From positions 13,986,731 through 14,050,730 of the forward strand of contig OU452225.1 of assembly GCA_911728455.2 (NCBI GenBank): a stretch of DNA of 64,000 nucleotides, given 5' to 3'. Below, piece after piece: positions 1 through 13,400 of this stretch. The DNA comes from Marthasterias glacialis. Taxonomy: Eukaryota; Echinodermata; Asteroidea; Forcipulatida; Asteriidae. The position numbers were made by a program, and so were the translations under genes. The notes beneath the pieces were generated by a model. It searched no databases. It was not told where the DNA came from and worked only from the letters and a program-made list of their open reading frames with translations. The stretch's first letter is position 1; the number at the start of each line of letters is the position of its first letter.

Positions 1-60
1 TTCAAAATTATTGTCTGTCAGTCCACATCACTAAATTAGGTAAACAGTAAGCCGGTGTGT

Positions 61-150
61 ACCTTTAACGTACCGACGCTCTACTGACTGAGCTATCCAG
101 CCCTAATGTTGGTGGTCTCCCTATTTTGTCAATATCTTTGTTTACAGCCT
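61..150 (-). mobile_element. tRNA-derived SINE, family A copy 1 (partial)
   Basis: The minus strand has an A-box-like GATAGCTCAGTCAGTAGAGC and shares its 5' leader (TATTGACAA, CAACATTAGGGCT) with the copy at 2724-2835. The 3' part is cut off or diverged. Confidence 0.5.
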
Positions 151-254
151 GCCATGTAACCAGAGATCACACCCAAGTCTAGGATACAACCTAGGAAGCG
201 GCAGTACAGCGATCACCTCAAAGAGATGCAACATTTCAGTTTCAAATATTAAGC

Positions 255-365
255 AATAAACCACAAGGGAAACTGACTGGGTAAATTACAATTCAATGTT
301 TGGGTGTTTGTTAATATTTGATATTGAATTATAAATGACCCCGTCAGTTTCCCTTGTGGTTTATT
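255..365. mobile_element. Short foldback element (MITE-like hairpin)
   Basis: Arms of 23 bp at 255-277 and 343-365 are exact reverse complements (core ACCACAAGGGAAACTG), separated by a 65-nt AT-rich loop. Confidence 0.6.
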
Positions 366-879
366 TCTTATTATTCAAAATAGATTTAACTACATGCTTG
401 AGAGGGGAAAGCATGAAGCTTCGTACCGAGTGATATTAGCATGTCATTCTGATGATGACAATAGGGTCTAGTTAGAGCAAAACCAAATACATCTCTTGGC
501 AAATTTACATGTAGTATGGCAGGTAGGTGATGGGATTGTGCCTTTGATGAGACAAGTATGGACTTTGGCACACAGTCAGAGTATGTCATGAGAAAGATAC
601 TTGGCTATAGGGCCATCACAGGTTGGCCCTTTGAATAAGTAATGGCAGCAATTTTGAAAATTGCTTGTTGTTCTACCTACATTTTTTTAAAGAACAAATC
701 TGCGATGCCCGGTAAAAAAAAAAAAAGAAGAAGTTATTTCAAAGTACATGTTACCGAGACATTCCAATAAATAAAAGGGACCTATTACTGAGTATTAGGA
801 CAGGACTATTCTTACATCAGCTGGTTCTGTTGGGAATGGAAAAAAAAAATGTCACGGCAACTGAGGAGGTTATGCAGAA

Positions 880-1027
880 AAACCACACTGGTGCTTGACT
901 ATTTCCTGCTAAGCAATGAGCAGGAAGCCAGTCACAGGTATTTTGGCCGGCGACCCTATTTCGGTAAACACAATTGTGTTGTGTTCGGCCTACTTTTGTG
1001 CTTTCACAAATCTATGAAATTGAGCCC
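880..1027 (+). repeat. Interspersed repeat, family B copy 1
   Basis: Contains GCAGGAAGCCAGTCACAG, then TTTGTGCTTTCACA and ATGAAATTGAGCCC. The same order recurs at 1545-1690, 7760-7905 and 7915-8065. Confidence 0.55.
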
Positions 1028-1032
1028 CGGGC

Positions 1033-1161
1033 AATGGGAGACTTTCGAGACGATAGCGGGCGTCCCACAGACCAGTCCTTTTCCATTGTTCTCAGCGATG
1101 TAAAACAATGGAAAAGGACCGGTCTGTGGGACGCCCGCTATCGTCTCAAAAGTCTCCCATT
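1033..1161. mobile_element. Near-perfect 58-bp-arm hairpin element
   Basis: Arms 1033-1090 and 1104-1161 are reverse complements with two mismatches over 58 bp and a 13-nt loop. The ends, AATGGGAGACTTT, are shared with the longer elements near 4085, 49555 and 56409. Confidence 0.75.
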
Positions 1162-1318
1162 CAAGCCATGCTTTTCAAGTCACTTGTCACTATGGCTGTT
1201 TTTTAAACCATGGCTTAGGCTTTGGCTTCAGCTGCGGGCACTGTCCGCCTGTCAGAAGGCCGGTATCGGAGCCCAAGCCGAGCCTAGGCCAAAAGCGATG
1301 CGTAGCTTGAGTCCTTAC

Positions 1319-1438
1319 CTCATATGCCGGATGCCTCCGACCATGTAGACTGCAGTAGCGAGCGCTCTGTTGTACTCTGTCCGTCTCGTAACGCCGGTGT
1401 TTCCCATGGCATGCTTCACAGCTCAATGTATTCAAAAT
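1319..1438 (-). CDS. DNAJC14: DNAJC14-like exon 10 (start of Jiv90 zinc region)
   Basis: Acceptor TTCTTCCTAG, donor GTAAGG, phase 0, 40 codons. It contains NTLSCEACHGKHRR and SARYCSLHGRRHPAYE. Family members have a second Cys where this protein has His (YCSLH), so the last zinc ligand may be His instead of Cys. The following exon was not found within 1-1318. Confidence 0.9.
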
Positions 1439-4400
1439 CTAGGAAGAAATCGACAAACATGAGCGAGGTTTTATAATGAACTGGTTTTAGTATGAACTCA
1501 AAGACATTGTGTTAGTAGCAGTCTAAGTCCTTTGGAATTAAGGGTCAGCAAAAATGAGCAGGTTACCAGTCACAGATGATACATGGGAAATGCCATTTTG
1601 GCTGGTTACCTTATTCTGGTAAGCGTAATAGTTTTTTTGTGCTGAGCTACCTTTTTGTGAAATTGGCAGCTCTATGAACTTGGGCCCTGAAGCCATGCTT
1701 GCACAGATTAATTCTGCATGCCCACTTGGTTTAACAGAGCGGTTGCCAGTCCCTCTGATGTCCTTCGGAGTTTGAATGTATTAGGGAATGCGGTTTGCGG
1801 AGCATGAACATACCACCAGTCCTTCAATTTATGAAGTACGAGCAGAGCTAAGAACTGCTCTACTTAAATTATTGAGCAGAGCTGTTTGCACTCCTCAAAA
1901 CTGAATTTCACAGATCAGTCTAAAAAGTGAAATTAAAACAAAATTTTATAAACTCTTGACTGTTCATGATGTTTACTTTAATCTGAGGATTCATATAATG
2001 TGTGTACCAGAATGCAGGATTAGATTGGTGGACCCTTATTTTTGTTACAAGTGTCAAGACCGGGACTCGAACCCACACCCAGCTGATCAGAAACACCAGA
2101 GCTTGAGTATCATGCGCTCGACCGCTCGGCCACGACATGCCACAAAAATAACGCAAGATTTTGTTTTTTCGGATACACATTGGCACTTGCACAGGCTGTG
2201 GCACACTTTTTTTAATAAATGTCTTTGATAATGGCATTGTCAAAAACTAAACAAATAGTAATCAAATTATGTTATCACCCAAATCGTACCTGTAGGGAGG
2301 TCTGCATAGGGGAAAGTTTTAGATTTTGTAATCAAGTTAAACGCTATCATGCCACATCAGTAAAAACACATACAAGTTTTCTTTTTGTTCGCTTTGATAT
2401 GAAAATGGACAATAAAAAAATGAAAATATTTGAGAAATATCAACTAATTATTGATATTTTACTGTCAACAACTGTGCAGGGTTTTAAGACTTAAACACGC
2501 TTTATGACTTAAACCTGCAGCTCCAAACTACAGACCAAAAGCTTTCCCAAACTTAGCATCAAGTTGTTGGAACATTTTATAAAAAGATACAAAAAAAAAA
2601 ACCTTGTAAATAAATGAAACTAAATTACCTCTTCCATCTTCTTCATGAAGTCCTCCATCTGAAAAATGTAAGACGATTAAAAAGCAATCAATTTCGGGGT
2701 GAACAAAACAGACAAAGAAATTTGAAGAGAACAGGATTTGAACCTGCTACCTCTGGGTTTAAGTGCCAGTGTTCTACCAACTGAGTTATCTAGCCCCATG
2801 TTGACAGTGTCCATGTGTTATCAATATCCTTGTTAAGGGGGTGCACTTGATGATTAAAAAAAAATACAAATAAAGGTAGAACATATGTACACATTTACAC
2901 GACAATCTTCAGCCAAAAACCTGTTAAATAGAAAGTATTACATGTACACGTGTCTCCAAATACACCTTGCGATTGGAAGCCATTTTTGGTATAAAAAACG
3001 CATGTGTGCACACAGGGTGCCAGACTAGACTGCACATTGGTCTGTGCTACATTTGGACCGAAAATGGCATCCAGCAACTACGTGACCAAAGAAAAACTGG
3101 TCCCTCCCTGTCGTAACTCTTTCAACACACACCTCTGCCGGAAACCATTTTGATCTGTCAGGGACTAGGTGCAAATTCAAGTTTTGCTTTCTCTCTCCTC
3201 GGCAAATCAAAATGAGAAACCAAGCCATGGATGGAATTTGATGAACGTGACAAATCCTGAAAAATGGCTTGCGGGTCGGGTTCCCACTTTGTTCTAGCCC
3301 CAGAGCCTCCCAGATGTTACAATTCAGAAGGTTTACAGACTCACCAGAAATACAAACTACAAGTCTGGACACGAAGTGGACTATTCCTTTCTCCCTTTGA
3401 TGATTGCTTCAAATCTTTCGAGAAAATTTGAAGGCTCCAGGAAATTAGAAAAAAAAAATCCTGAGAAATCCCACGCCTTTCAAGCATGGCAGTACTTTCA
3501 TTATCCATTTATACTCCTGGGTGAAGAGAAGCAACTAAAGCAAAGCAGCTTGCTCAAGGACACACGTGTCATGACCAGGATTGGAACCCACACCCTCATG
3601 ACTTAACCACCAGAACTTGAGTCCATGACATGAACTCCACCAAGACCTTAAGCAGATGTAATAGTTTGCATAAGGGATAAAGAGTGATATATATACTCTT
3701 TTGAACATACCTCTTCACTAAAGTTAACGTGACTTCTCTCCATCTCAAATTCTCTCCTCTTCACCTGTTTATAAAACAAAAACCTTCAATAATAGGGTTT
3801 CTACATTTCATTTATTTCATTTATTAATTCTGGTTGTGAAGCCAAGGATTCTCAGAAAAGCGAACTTAATCACTATACTAGCCAAGAACCCCATGGAAAG
3901 AAGACAAGGAAGGAAGTTTCAGTTTTAGATGCGGGAAGAAAACCCCAAAGATTTAAACCCACGAAATTAGGTAGGGACTCATAACCCAGTCCATGTAGTG
4001 ACCCCAGCGGGATTCGAACCGGGGTCCTAGAGGTGGAAGGTGAGGAAAGATGCCACTACGCCAACCTAACCACCTCAGCGACGAGTGACTTTTGAGGACA
4101 CTAGGTGGCAGCAGACTTACCAGGTAAATCCATTGTTCTCGAAATGTGCGCATGCTCAGAACTACGCAAACAAAAGAAATTTACCCGTTAAGTCTGCTGC
4201 CATCTAGTGTTCCAAAGTCTCCCATTTAGGGAAAGTTCCAATCGCAGCTGTGTGAGTTTAAAGATGCCATGTCATTGGTTTTTCCCTGAACAATTTACAT
4301 CAAATTTAGACATCTTTTTTTATTTCTTCTCAAAACGGGGCTGAAAATCTTTGCCCAATATCACAGCCCTGCTTAAGCAAACAAAATTTCTTTAAAAAAC

Positions 4401-7400
4401 CATGGACCCCATCACAGCATGCAACAATTGTATACTGCATATTTTGAACTTGTTATTATTTGCTTTCAACAAATTTCAAAACTAAAGATATCTTACAGGA
4501 TCTGTGAGCGTTTCGTATCCCTTCTGTAGGATCTGGAATGCCTTTCGTGCTCTAGGGTCCTGATCATTCTATAAAAAAAAAACAAAGGAAAGAGAAGAAA
4601 TGATTAAGTTCATAATTGCTTCTAATGTCTTTGAATGTACAAGCCCAAACACCTGACAGCATATCACTGTAGACCATTTCGGCTTTGGCAACAAGCCCCG
4701 CCCACTCACATTAGTTTGTGTACGTTTACGCTGCACGTGTGACCGAGTTTGACCGAGGTCACATGACCAAATGGCGTGATCCAATTAGTCAATGCGCACA
4801 GTTTGATTGACAGTCCGGAATGGTCTATGGAAGAGACAAGAAACACAATAAAGGGTTCCACTTTGCATCTGTCATGTTAGCAGTTTTTCCAATGGTTCCA
4901 ATTTATTTTTTGAAGTACCTGAAAGTAAAGTGTTCCAAAAACGAGTCCCAACATGTGAAAGAACCTATAGACTAACACTGAAAATAATTGATTATAGAGT
5001 TGATTTTTCTTCTTCATTTTCTTACAACTTCATTTAAAACCCGAACCCTCTGGTATCCTCCAAAATCCTCTTATCCTTTAATATGTTTTACTCCATGCAC
5101 GTGTCATTACCCACAGTCTATCGAAGAGAATTTCTATTGGAATGTACCATTGGTCCACAATGGAATAACCTCCCTATCATGGGTGCACCCCAGTAAATAG
5201 TGACTGAATCAGTGCGTCGAGCCTCATTAATCATTTGTAGGCCCACAAAAATGTCTGTAAATGACGGATTTGAGGGTCAATACTATCAGGGATTGTTGAA
5301 GAAGGGTCCAATATTCTATCTTGGGGTTATGGACTCTCACTTCTGGGTGAATTGGGTAAGCTAGGCCCTGAAAAAAAATGGTCCTACTTTGTTCACAAGT
5401 GCAGCACCCATTTCCCAATATGGCCAATTTTCTGTTTGCCAATAAACACTCCCGTAGGTTTTTTTTTTCTTCTTTGTGACAAGCATAGCTCGAGGGGACC
5501 CTGGACTACCCCCATAAAATAGAAAGAAAACTGAAGTTTAAATGTCACTGCACATTTGTATTTTTTATATTAAAAGACAAAGAAAGTTCTATTTTTTGAG
5601 TGTTTTTGAATATTTATCATTTAGCGTTGGTTGAATAGGACTTTGATTTACTGGGAAGCACCCTCATGGGACTGATGGTGTTACTGTGGGAGAGTCCACT
5701 TGTATACAGGGGGGTCTCATTGCAAGTGGTGATTGCGTTTTATAAATAATGTGTGTACAAGGCTATCTGTTCTACCTGGGAGGAAGTCCAGTGGACCATA
5801 CCACCAGTCCACAAGGGAGTTCTTTGCCATACTGTAAGGCTCAATTAGCTAATGCTTATCACTGGGCCAGGCATTTCAATCTTATCTAGGTCCGAACATG
5901 TTGGTGTGAAGTGTGCTAGTAGGCTTTATAACACCTCTTCCTTTGATTCTATCTGTTGATTGGTCGAACGTGCGTCACGTGGTGTTGTGTATTTTTACTA
6001 TCACACTGCACACCGATCAAAAGAACTATTAAATTGTACTATCCAACGACAACCTCGAACCCGGTGAAACGATCAAATAATACGTGCATTTGAAATACGA
6101 TATGAGAACGAAGGCAGTGTGGTACCCCCTCTTTCTTTTTGTCAAGATTTCCTGTCAGATTTTATACAGTTGTTTGAAGACTGATATACGCACAGTTGTT
6201 TAACGAATATTACCACAAAATGGATGAAATTGTGGTGTTATAAAACAAATATTGACTGCTTTATCTCGTGGCGTAGTTAAACTAGTCACTCTCGGTGATC
6301 CCCGGAGCAGCCTATCTTTCTACAACCAACCTTGTCTGGATGGACCAGCATACACTGCCTTCGGTAGTATTTCTTGATATCCTCCTCGCTTGCCTTAGAG
6401 CTCACACCTAATACTTCATAGGGATTATCTGGGTCACATTGCAGTAATCTCCTTATAGCTGCACCAGCTGAAAGATTATGAAAAAAAACAGAAATAATCA
6501 GAAGCTGTGCTGTTAAAACAGAGTAGGGCAATTCCATGGTTCCTGAAATGTTTATGATCTATCAAAATGATGACTTATAATCCCAATGTTATTAGACTTA
6601 TCCAAGTTATACGACTTATCCAAATGATATGGCTTATCCCAATGATTTAAACTATCCAAATGATTTGGCTTTTCCCAAGGATAAAACTTATCCCAACGAT
6701 ACGACTGATACGACCTATTCCTATGACACAACTTATCCAAATGATATGACTGATCCCAATGATTTGACTTATATCCCAATGATATGACTGATCCCAATGA
6801 TTTGACTTATTATGCCAATGATATGAATTATCCAAATGGTTTGGGTTATCACCAATGACGCAACTTATCCCAATGATTTGAACTTAGCCCATTGGTTTGG
6901 CTTATCCCAATGATTTGACTTATCCCAATGATAAGACATGTATCCTAATGATTTGACTTATCACACAGACAAGAAATGACCTTGTTTGAGAGACAAGATT
7001 TACAACCATGATGGGCCAATGCTGAATAAATCTGTTCATTTATATTGTACGCAAATACTATCAATATGTTCCAAACCCCATCACATAAACTTTATACTCC
7101 AACCATGCTCAGAGCGAATGAAATAAACTGAACGGAAATTTGATCATGGGCAGCAATCTTGTTTTACTCCTGAATGTTCAAATCAGTGTAATTAAACTGA
7201 GGCAAGAAGGCTAAATAGACTGGCCCCCTTTTGGAACATTGTGAATCTGCATTCATTATTGTTACTGCAGACGGGGAACATGCCAGGTACGCTGGCTATA
7301 TGACAAAGGTCTGTAGATGACTACCTGATGTAGGGATTTCAATGCTTTTCGTTGGTTGTGATGGCGGCTGGGTACTGCCAGGACCAGTGGATGACCCCCA

Positions 7401-10400
7401 TGCCCTTTGACCTCCAGTAGCGCCCTCGTGACCCCGGGAAGCTCTCTCACTCTCTTGATGCTCTCGAATAAGGTTGAAGATCTCCTTCAGTATGTGCCAG
7501 CCGTACTTCACGCACAATTTAAGCCTGTAGTTGGAAATAAAATCATCTTTCAGACACATGGCATTTCTAATGGGTGCAGACATTTTTTTTCAGCAGGCAT
7601 TAAACCCTACACTGATACATAATAATGCAATAACCAGTGTATAGTCACAAGCACCTATCTGCATTCTACACCAGATTGTCTGATAGGATGGACCACCGAG
7701 CTTGCCTGGTGATGAGAGGAGCTCGCCTGGTGACTCAGGCTAGCTTGAATCTTATAATGAACAGTAAGCAGTCATAAAAATGTCAGGATACCAGTCATAA
7801 CTAGTATCACACTGTATTTTGGCTGGTAACCTTAGTCTGGTAAGCATAATTGTGTTATGCTTAGCTACTTTTTGTGCATTTAAGCAGCTCAATCAACAGA
7901 AAATTATGCTTAACAATTTGCTGCTAAGCAAAACTTAGCAGGATATCAGTCAAAGATGGTAAATGTGACATGAAAAGTTGGCTGGTAGCCTTATTCTGGT
8001 AAGCAAATTTATTGTTTGCTTAGCTACATGTACTTGTGCTTTAAGCTGCCCTATAAAATTGGCTCCTGGGTTTGACTTGATCACGCTCCCATTGACATCC
8101 TGATTTTCAAGTGGGAGTGGCCATCACACAAAATGTCAAGATGGTGACGGCTTTACATCCCATCCAAAGGACGAAGCAATGATGGTCGAATGTCTTGCCC
8201 ACCCTCTTGAACCAACACTCTGCTGATCAGAAACACCAGACCTTGAGTCCTGTGCGCTGGACTGCTCGGCCATGACACGGCACAACCCTGGAATTTTATG
8301 CACGTGACCCAAACTACTCTTTCCCCTGCTGACACCATCATCGTTTAGAGACTATTTGTTTCAATATTATGATCACCATATGCCCAGACATGGCTAATGA
8401 TGTTCACTTTTTGTCATATTTTTTCTTGTAAAAGTGTCAGAATAAAGAAAAAATACCAGCAGTAATTTGGTTTTGTTTTAGAAACATAGGGACTATGTTA
8501 AAATGTAAGTCATTGGACAATGTTGATTCAGGACATGACCTTTTTGGGGGTTGGACAGATCTTGCAGCCGTTTGCGGCCGCTATGGGCATTTTGGTACGA
8601 GCCATTTGCGGCTGCTATGGGCATTTTGGTACAAGCCGTTTAAGGCCGCTATGGGCATTTTGGTACAAGGCGTTTGGGGCCGCTATGGGCATTTTGGTAC
8701 AAGGCGTTTGCAGCCGCTATGGGCATTTTAGTACAAGCCATTTGCAGCCACTATGGGCATTTTGGTACAAGCTGTTTGCAGCCGCTATGGGCATTTTGGT
8801 ACAAGCCATTTGTGGTCGCTATGGGCATTTTGGTACAAGCCATTTGCAGCCACTATGGGCATTTTGGTACAAGCTGTTTGCAGCCGCTATGGGCATTTTG
8901 GTACAAGCCATTTGCAGCCGCTATGGACATATTTGTACAGGCCGTTTGCAGCCGCTACGGGCATTTTGGTACAAGCCATTTGCAGCCGCTATGGGCATTT
9001 TGGTACAAGCCATTTGCAGCCGCTATGGGCATTTTGGTACAAGCCATTTGCAGCCGCTATGGGCATTTTGGTACTAGCCGTTTGCGGCCGCTATGGGCAT
9101 TTTGGTACAAGCCATTTGCAGCCGCTATGGACATATTTGTACAGGCCGTTTGCAGCCGCTATAGTCTCTAATGGCCTAGTACAGTAATACTTACATGCTG
9201 TAAAGACAGGCACAGAGAATGAGCGATATGAATAGAATGAAGCCAAGAACCCAGAGTAGATGCTTGCCAATGCCTCTCATCCACTTGTACAGAGGATCAA
9301 CATCTGAAACAAGAGAGACAACGATGAAGGTTAAAATTCAGTTGGTTAAGTGTGACGTAATTCCACTGTAATCCATGCCCACTTCACTCAAACTGACCCC
9401 AACCGACTGTGAGCACCCCACAGGAATTGCATTGAGCTAGTTTTTGTATAAGGGATTCATGTAAGTCAAGTTTATTAATTGGACTTGACTTTTACATAAC
9501 ATTCTTCAAACACTCAAGGTCCTCTCAGAATTATAAGTTTGTGTCAACAGAAACGCCTTTGAAGGATGAAATATATACATGTATGTGAGCTTTGGTAAAA
9601 TTACACACAAACGTTGGAACTGGAAGTAGTGACACGTGTGACGCAATGACTTACATGTGTACCAACAGGATAGATGTTATAATCTGTATTGGGGTTCAAG
9701 GCAAAGAGATTTCAGTTTTACCCAATACATTGATACATGTGATAAGCATTGTACACTCGATGCTTTCTTGAGTCCAGCGGGGAAAAAAAAAATCTGCAGG
9801 CATACTACTCGGGTGGCATTCGAACCCACAAACCCCTGCACTCTAAGATATCTACTCTAGAATGACAGGGTGGTCAGTTTGAATCCCATCGGAGTAGTAC
9901 GCCTGCGGATTTCTTTCCCTCAGGACTCGGCTGGTTCAGGCAAAGCATTTACATGTACATGTTGCTGCCAGGAATCTTCCATTTTTCCCTTGTCCAGCCT
10001 GAGGGGATTATTTTTCTTGAGTTGCCAGAATCATTTTACTTTGAGAATACTGCTGGCACTAAGAAAACTTGACTTGACAAAGCCAAGAGAACAAAGATTC
10101 TCTTTATTGCAACGGGATTATTCTTTTCTCTATCGAGAAAAAATGTAAAATATGTGCTCCTAAATTATCGTGAGCTACGGCATAGGACCGGTACTAAACC
10201 CGGAACCAAGGCGGGATCCCTAGTTCACTCTGACTTACTTCCATTGAGCCAAAATACAGTGAATAAACAATGGTGGAAGCCTCCCGATGTCTCGTAATCC
10301 CCTTCTTGGAACAAAAGGACAAAGGTCTGGAATCGGGGATTAGGCCTACACAAGAGCCCCTGCTTAATGGTTGAAAATCGGCGAAAATATTTAAGACCTT

Positions 10401-13400
10401 ATTTCCTTTTTGTGTGGGTTAGACGGCGTGTGCGTGCTCTGTGCATGCTCAGTAGTGGAATGTCCGTGCGACCTTTGTTCTGGTATTCTGATTTTACACT
10501 ATGGCGTGTTTAAATGACCCCCAATTGCTGGCTTGTACAATATTTTCATGTATACACGACATCCGTGCCAACTGGTTAAATGCATACATGTACTGTAACA
10601 ACATTTCTCTAAAGGTACGTCTACATGCATCTCCTCCTAATCTGTTTGAACTTTTACTTGATTCAGTGTGTGATTAAAAGTTGATCAAACTGTAGCCACA
10701 ACCAGCAAGGTCATACTTAGTAGGACTCTATAAAAACTCAAACTGTGTTGTTTAGTTCAGAATTTCAGCAAACTATTTGAGTTTAACAGCAATCACAGTT
10801 CCACTTCAGATTTTAAAATGTTTAGTGTGCAGATTTCTTCATGAAAATGTTTACAAATGACTGGTGTACACATCTTTTTGGTTCCGACATTAATTCTCAA
10901 ATTGTAAAAATTGATGAAGACTTTTTACCTTCTGTGTTAATTTCCTCCTGTTGGTTGGCTCTCTGTCTGTATTCGGAGTCATTATCTCTTGTCCTGGAAG
11001 ATCCACGTGACCCCGAGGCCTGTGGTGCTGTCCTGTAACCTGTCGATGGCTGAGGCCTTGTGCGGTCTCCAGTGGCCTTTGAGTTTGCGTTGGTTGACTG
11101 CCTCTCTGATCTAGACTGGGAAGCGTGTGCCGAGTTTGACTCTGTAGGTTTCCGATGACTCTCTGGAGCCGGTTTCGGTTTCGTCTTCGACTCGCCCCTG
11201 GAAGGACCTTTCTGGTTCTCATCAGACTGGTTTGAAGCTTTCTTTGCAGGGTTTTCTTGTCTTCTGTCAGACTCGGGACTCTGTCTGGTGAAACCGGTCG
11301 GGTTATTGGAAGATGTAAGGTTGCCCTTAGGTGCATCTGAGCTCATGAAGTTTCTTGATGACGGAGGCTGAGAGCTTGATGACGAAGATGGTGGTTGTTT
11401 ACCCTCTCGTGAATCTGATGCATCATGTGATGGTGGTTCAGATGTTGTTTCCTTACGGGTTTCAGAGGTGTTGCTTGAAGATGTATTTTTTTTAGCAGTT
11501 TCCCTTGCAGAGTCTTCATGCTGCTGAAACCCAGAAGGCTGCTCTGTTGTAGATTTTGTCCTGCTTCCATTTGCATGCTCGCCACTTGGAAAATTACTTT
11601 TTTGACTAGTTGCTACTGCTTCTTGAGAATTTGAGTCTACCTTTCCTGATGAAGCATTCTGCTTTTTCCAGTCAGTGTACGAATACTGTTTGTTGGGATT
11701 CAGAGGCACATCTTTGGATTGGGTATTTCCTGCAACATTCAAAGAGATACTTGGCTCTTTATTGATAGACGGTTCAGGAGTTCTTTTAGGAGCGTTGCAG
11801 TCCTTCTTTGAACTTTCCATCAATACCTTTGCGTGAGATGTGAGCTTGGTTGCCGCCTCAGCTGTGGTTTGACTGACTTCCGTCTTTATGCAGGAATCAA
11901 TGCAAGATTTATTAACACTTGTTGCAGCATTTTTATTTTCACCAACTTTGCCGGGAACACTGAATATTCTGGTGGGCTCCCAGAAGGCTTTTGTTGTTTG
12001 TTTGGCAGGCTTCTTGTCCTGTGCATCCTGGTCACTTCTTACGTTAGATGTAATTGTTTCTTTAGATTGTACATGTCCTTTCAGCGAGGTTTCCAGTCCG
12101 CTTTCGGTTCCCTTAGCAGCTGGTGTGGATACTGACGGAGGTGGTACAACCTTTGGCTCTGTATCAACATCTTTAGTTAGACCAGGACAGTTACTTTTAT
12201 CCTCTGAAGGGCCGCTTTGCGCATGAGTTGATCTTATGGAAGGCTTGGCAAGAGACTCTTGACATCTTGGACTGCACTTTGGTTGTACAGTGGATTTTAG
12301 CGTCGGTGACGTATCCCTTCCTGGACATCCACTGAGACTATCACTCGGAGAAGAGTTTGAACTGATAGTATCACGGGCATGACAGACTGGAACCTCAGTC
12401 TCTAGGATTCCAGCCTTCAAGTTATCATTCACATTGATGTACGTCTGTGCGCCTGGGTTGGCTTTTTCTTTCCTTGTTGCATTCAAACGCTCACTATTTA
12501 CCAGAGAACTGGTACTTTTGCCTCCAGAATGTTCACTCTTGGTTCCCGAGCGTACGTTTGTTGATGTTGTGCAATGATTTGTTTGAACACATGTTTTATT
12601 GCACATACCATTGGCTGTCGTCTTGGGCAGACTTTCAGTTATATTCGGCGTCTCTGGACTTGTGTCTGGGGATATCCCTAGAGGCCCATACATTCTTTTT
12701 ATGATGTCTCGCCACTCGGCTTCTGTCATCCTCTCGTCTGAGTCACTATAACCCCTCTCTGGGCTTTCTTGTTTATCTCCCTTGGCCGAAGTCTGGGTTT
12801 CCACTTTCTTTGATGATGATTGACAAGTGTTTTCACTTGATTGCTTTACTCTACTTGTATTCCTTGGTCCCGTTGCCACATGGTCATTTTGTCCCCCTTT
12901 TGCCTTTGAGCCAAAGTCTATGATTTCAGTTCTCTTAGAGTCCATGTTCACAGACTCTTTCTTCTGGTCCGTAGCTCCAGATGACTTAAAACCTTTAGTA
13001 GTTTCTGACGAGTTAAAAATTCTCTTCGGATCAAAAAACTGTCTGTCGGCCACTTTACCACTCGTTGATTCTTTTGGTCTGTCATTGTTCTTGACAGACG
13101 ATGGTTGTGGTTTTGAGTGTTTACCATGTTTACTAGATATCTTGTTTTTTGAGAGATTGGGAGAAGATTTTTGTTTGTCAACTTGGTCTTGATACTGGGT
13201 ATTGTTGGTTTTTACAACTTTCTTGTTCTCATTTCCTTGATAGCCAGAGGTAGGTTTGTCTACCTTTTTATGATCTGCAGCAACTTTGGACCCAGCTGGT
13301 GGAGTTTCATTCTTGGTGGCAACCGTCTTCTTCTTTTTCTTTTTGTTCTTTTTGTGTTTGAAGCCAGGAGGGAATTTAGCTCCTGACGACTCATTGCTGT

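Larger units (their letters stand above)
1..1318. other. Intron or gene-distal sequence, repeats only
   Basis: No exon continuing the Jiv90 region could be recognised here on the minus strand. The stretch holds a tRNA-derived SINE piece (about 61-150), two hairpin elements (255-365 and 1033-1161) and an interspersed repeat copy (about 880-1027). Confidence 0.5.

Noticed and set aside
2053-2136. Functional tRNA-Leu gene
   Set aside because: Acceptor stem with a mismatch and wobbles, and several degraded relatives with a shared body; better a SINE.
2724-2797. Functional 74-nt tRNA gene
   Set aside because: Ends do not pair and the anticodon stem is broken.
6552-6835. Minus frames with repeated HWDKSY-like units
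   Set aside because: Translation of the 18-bp minisatellite in an intron.
8495-9187. Repetitive frames of 78-185 codons in all plus frames
   Set aside because: They follow the 34-bp minisatellite inside an intron; no codon bias, start context or family supports a protein.
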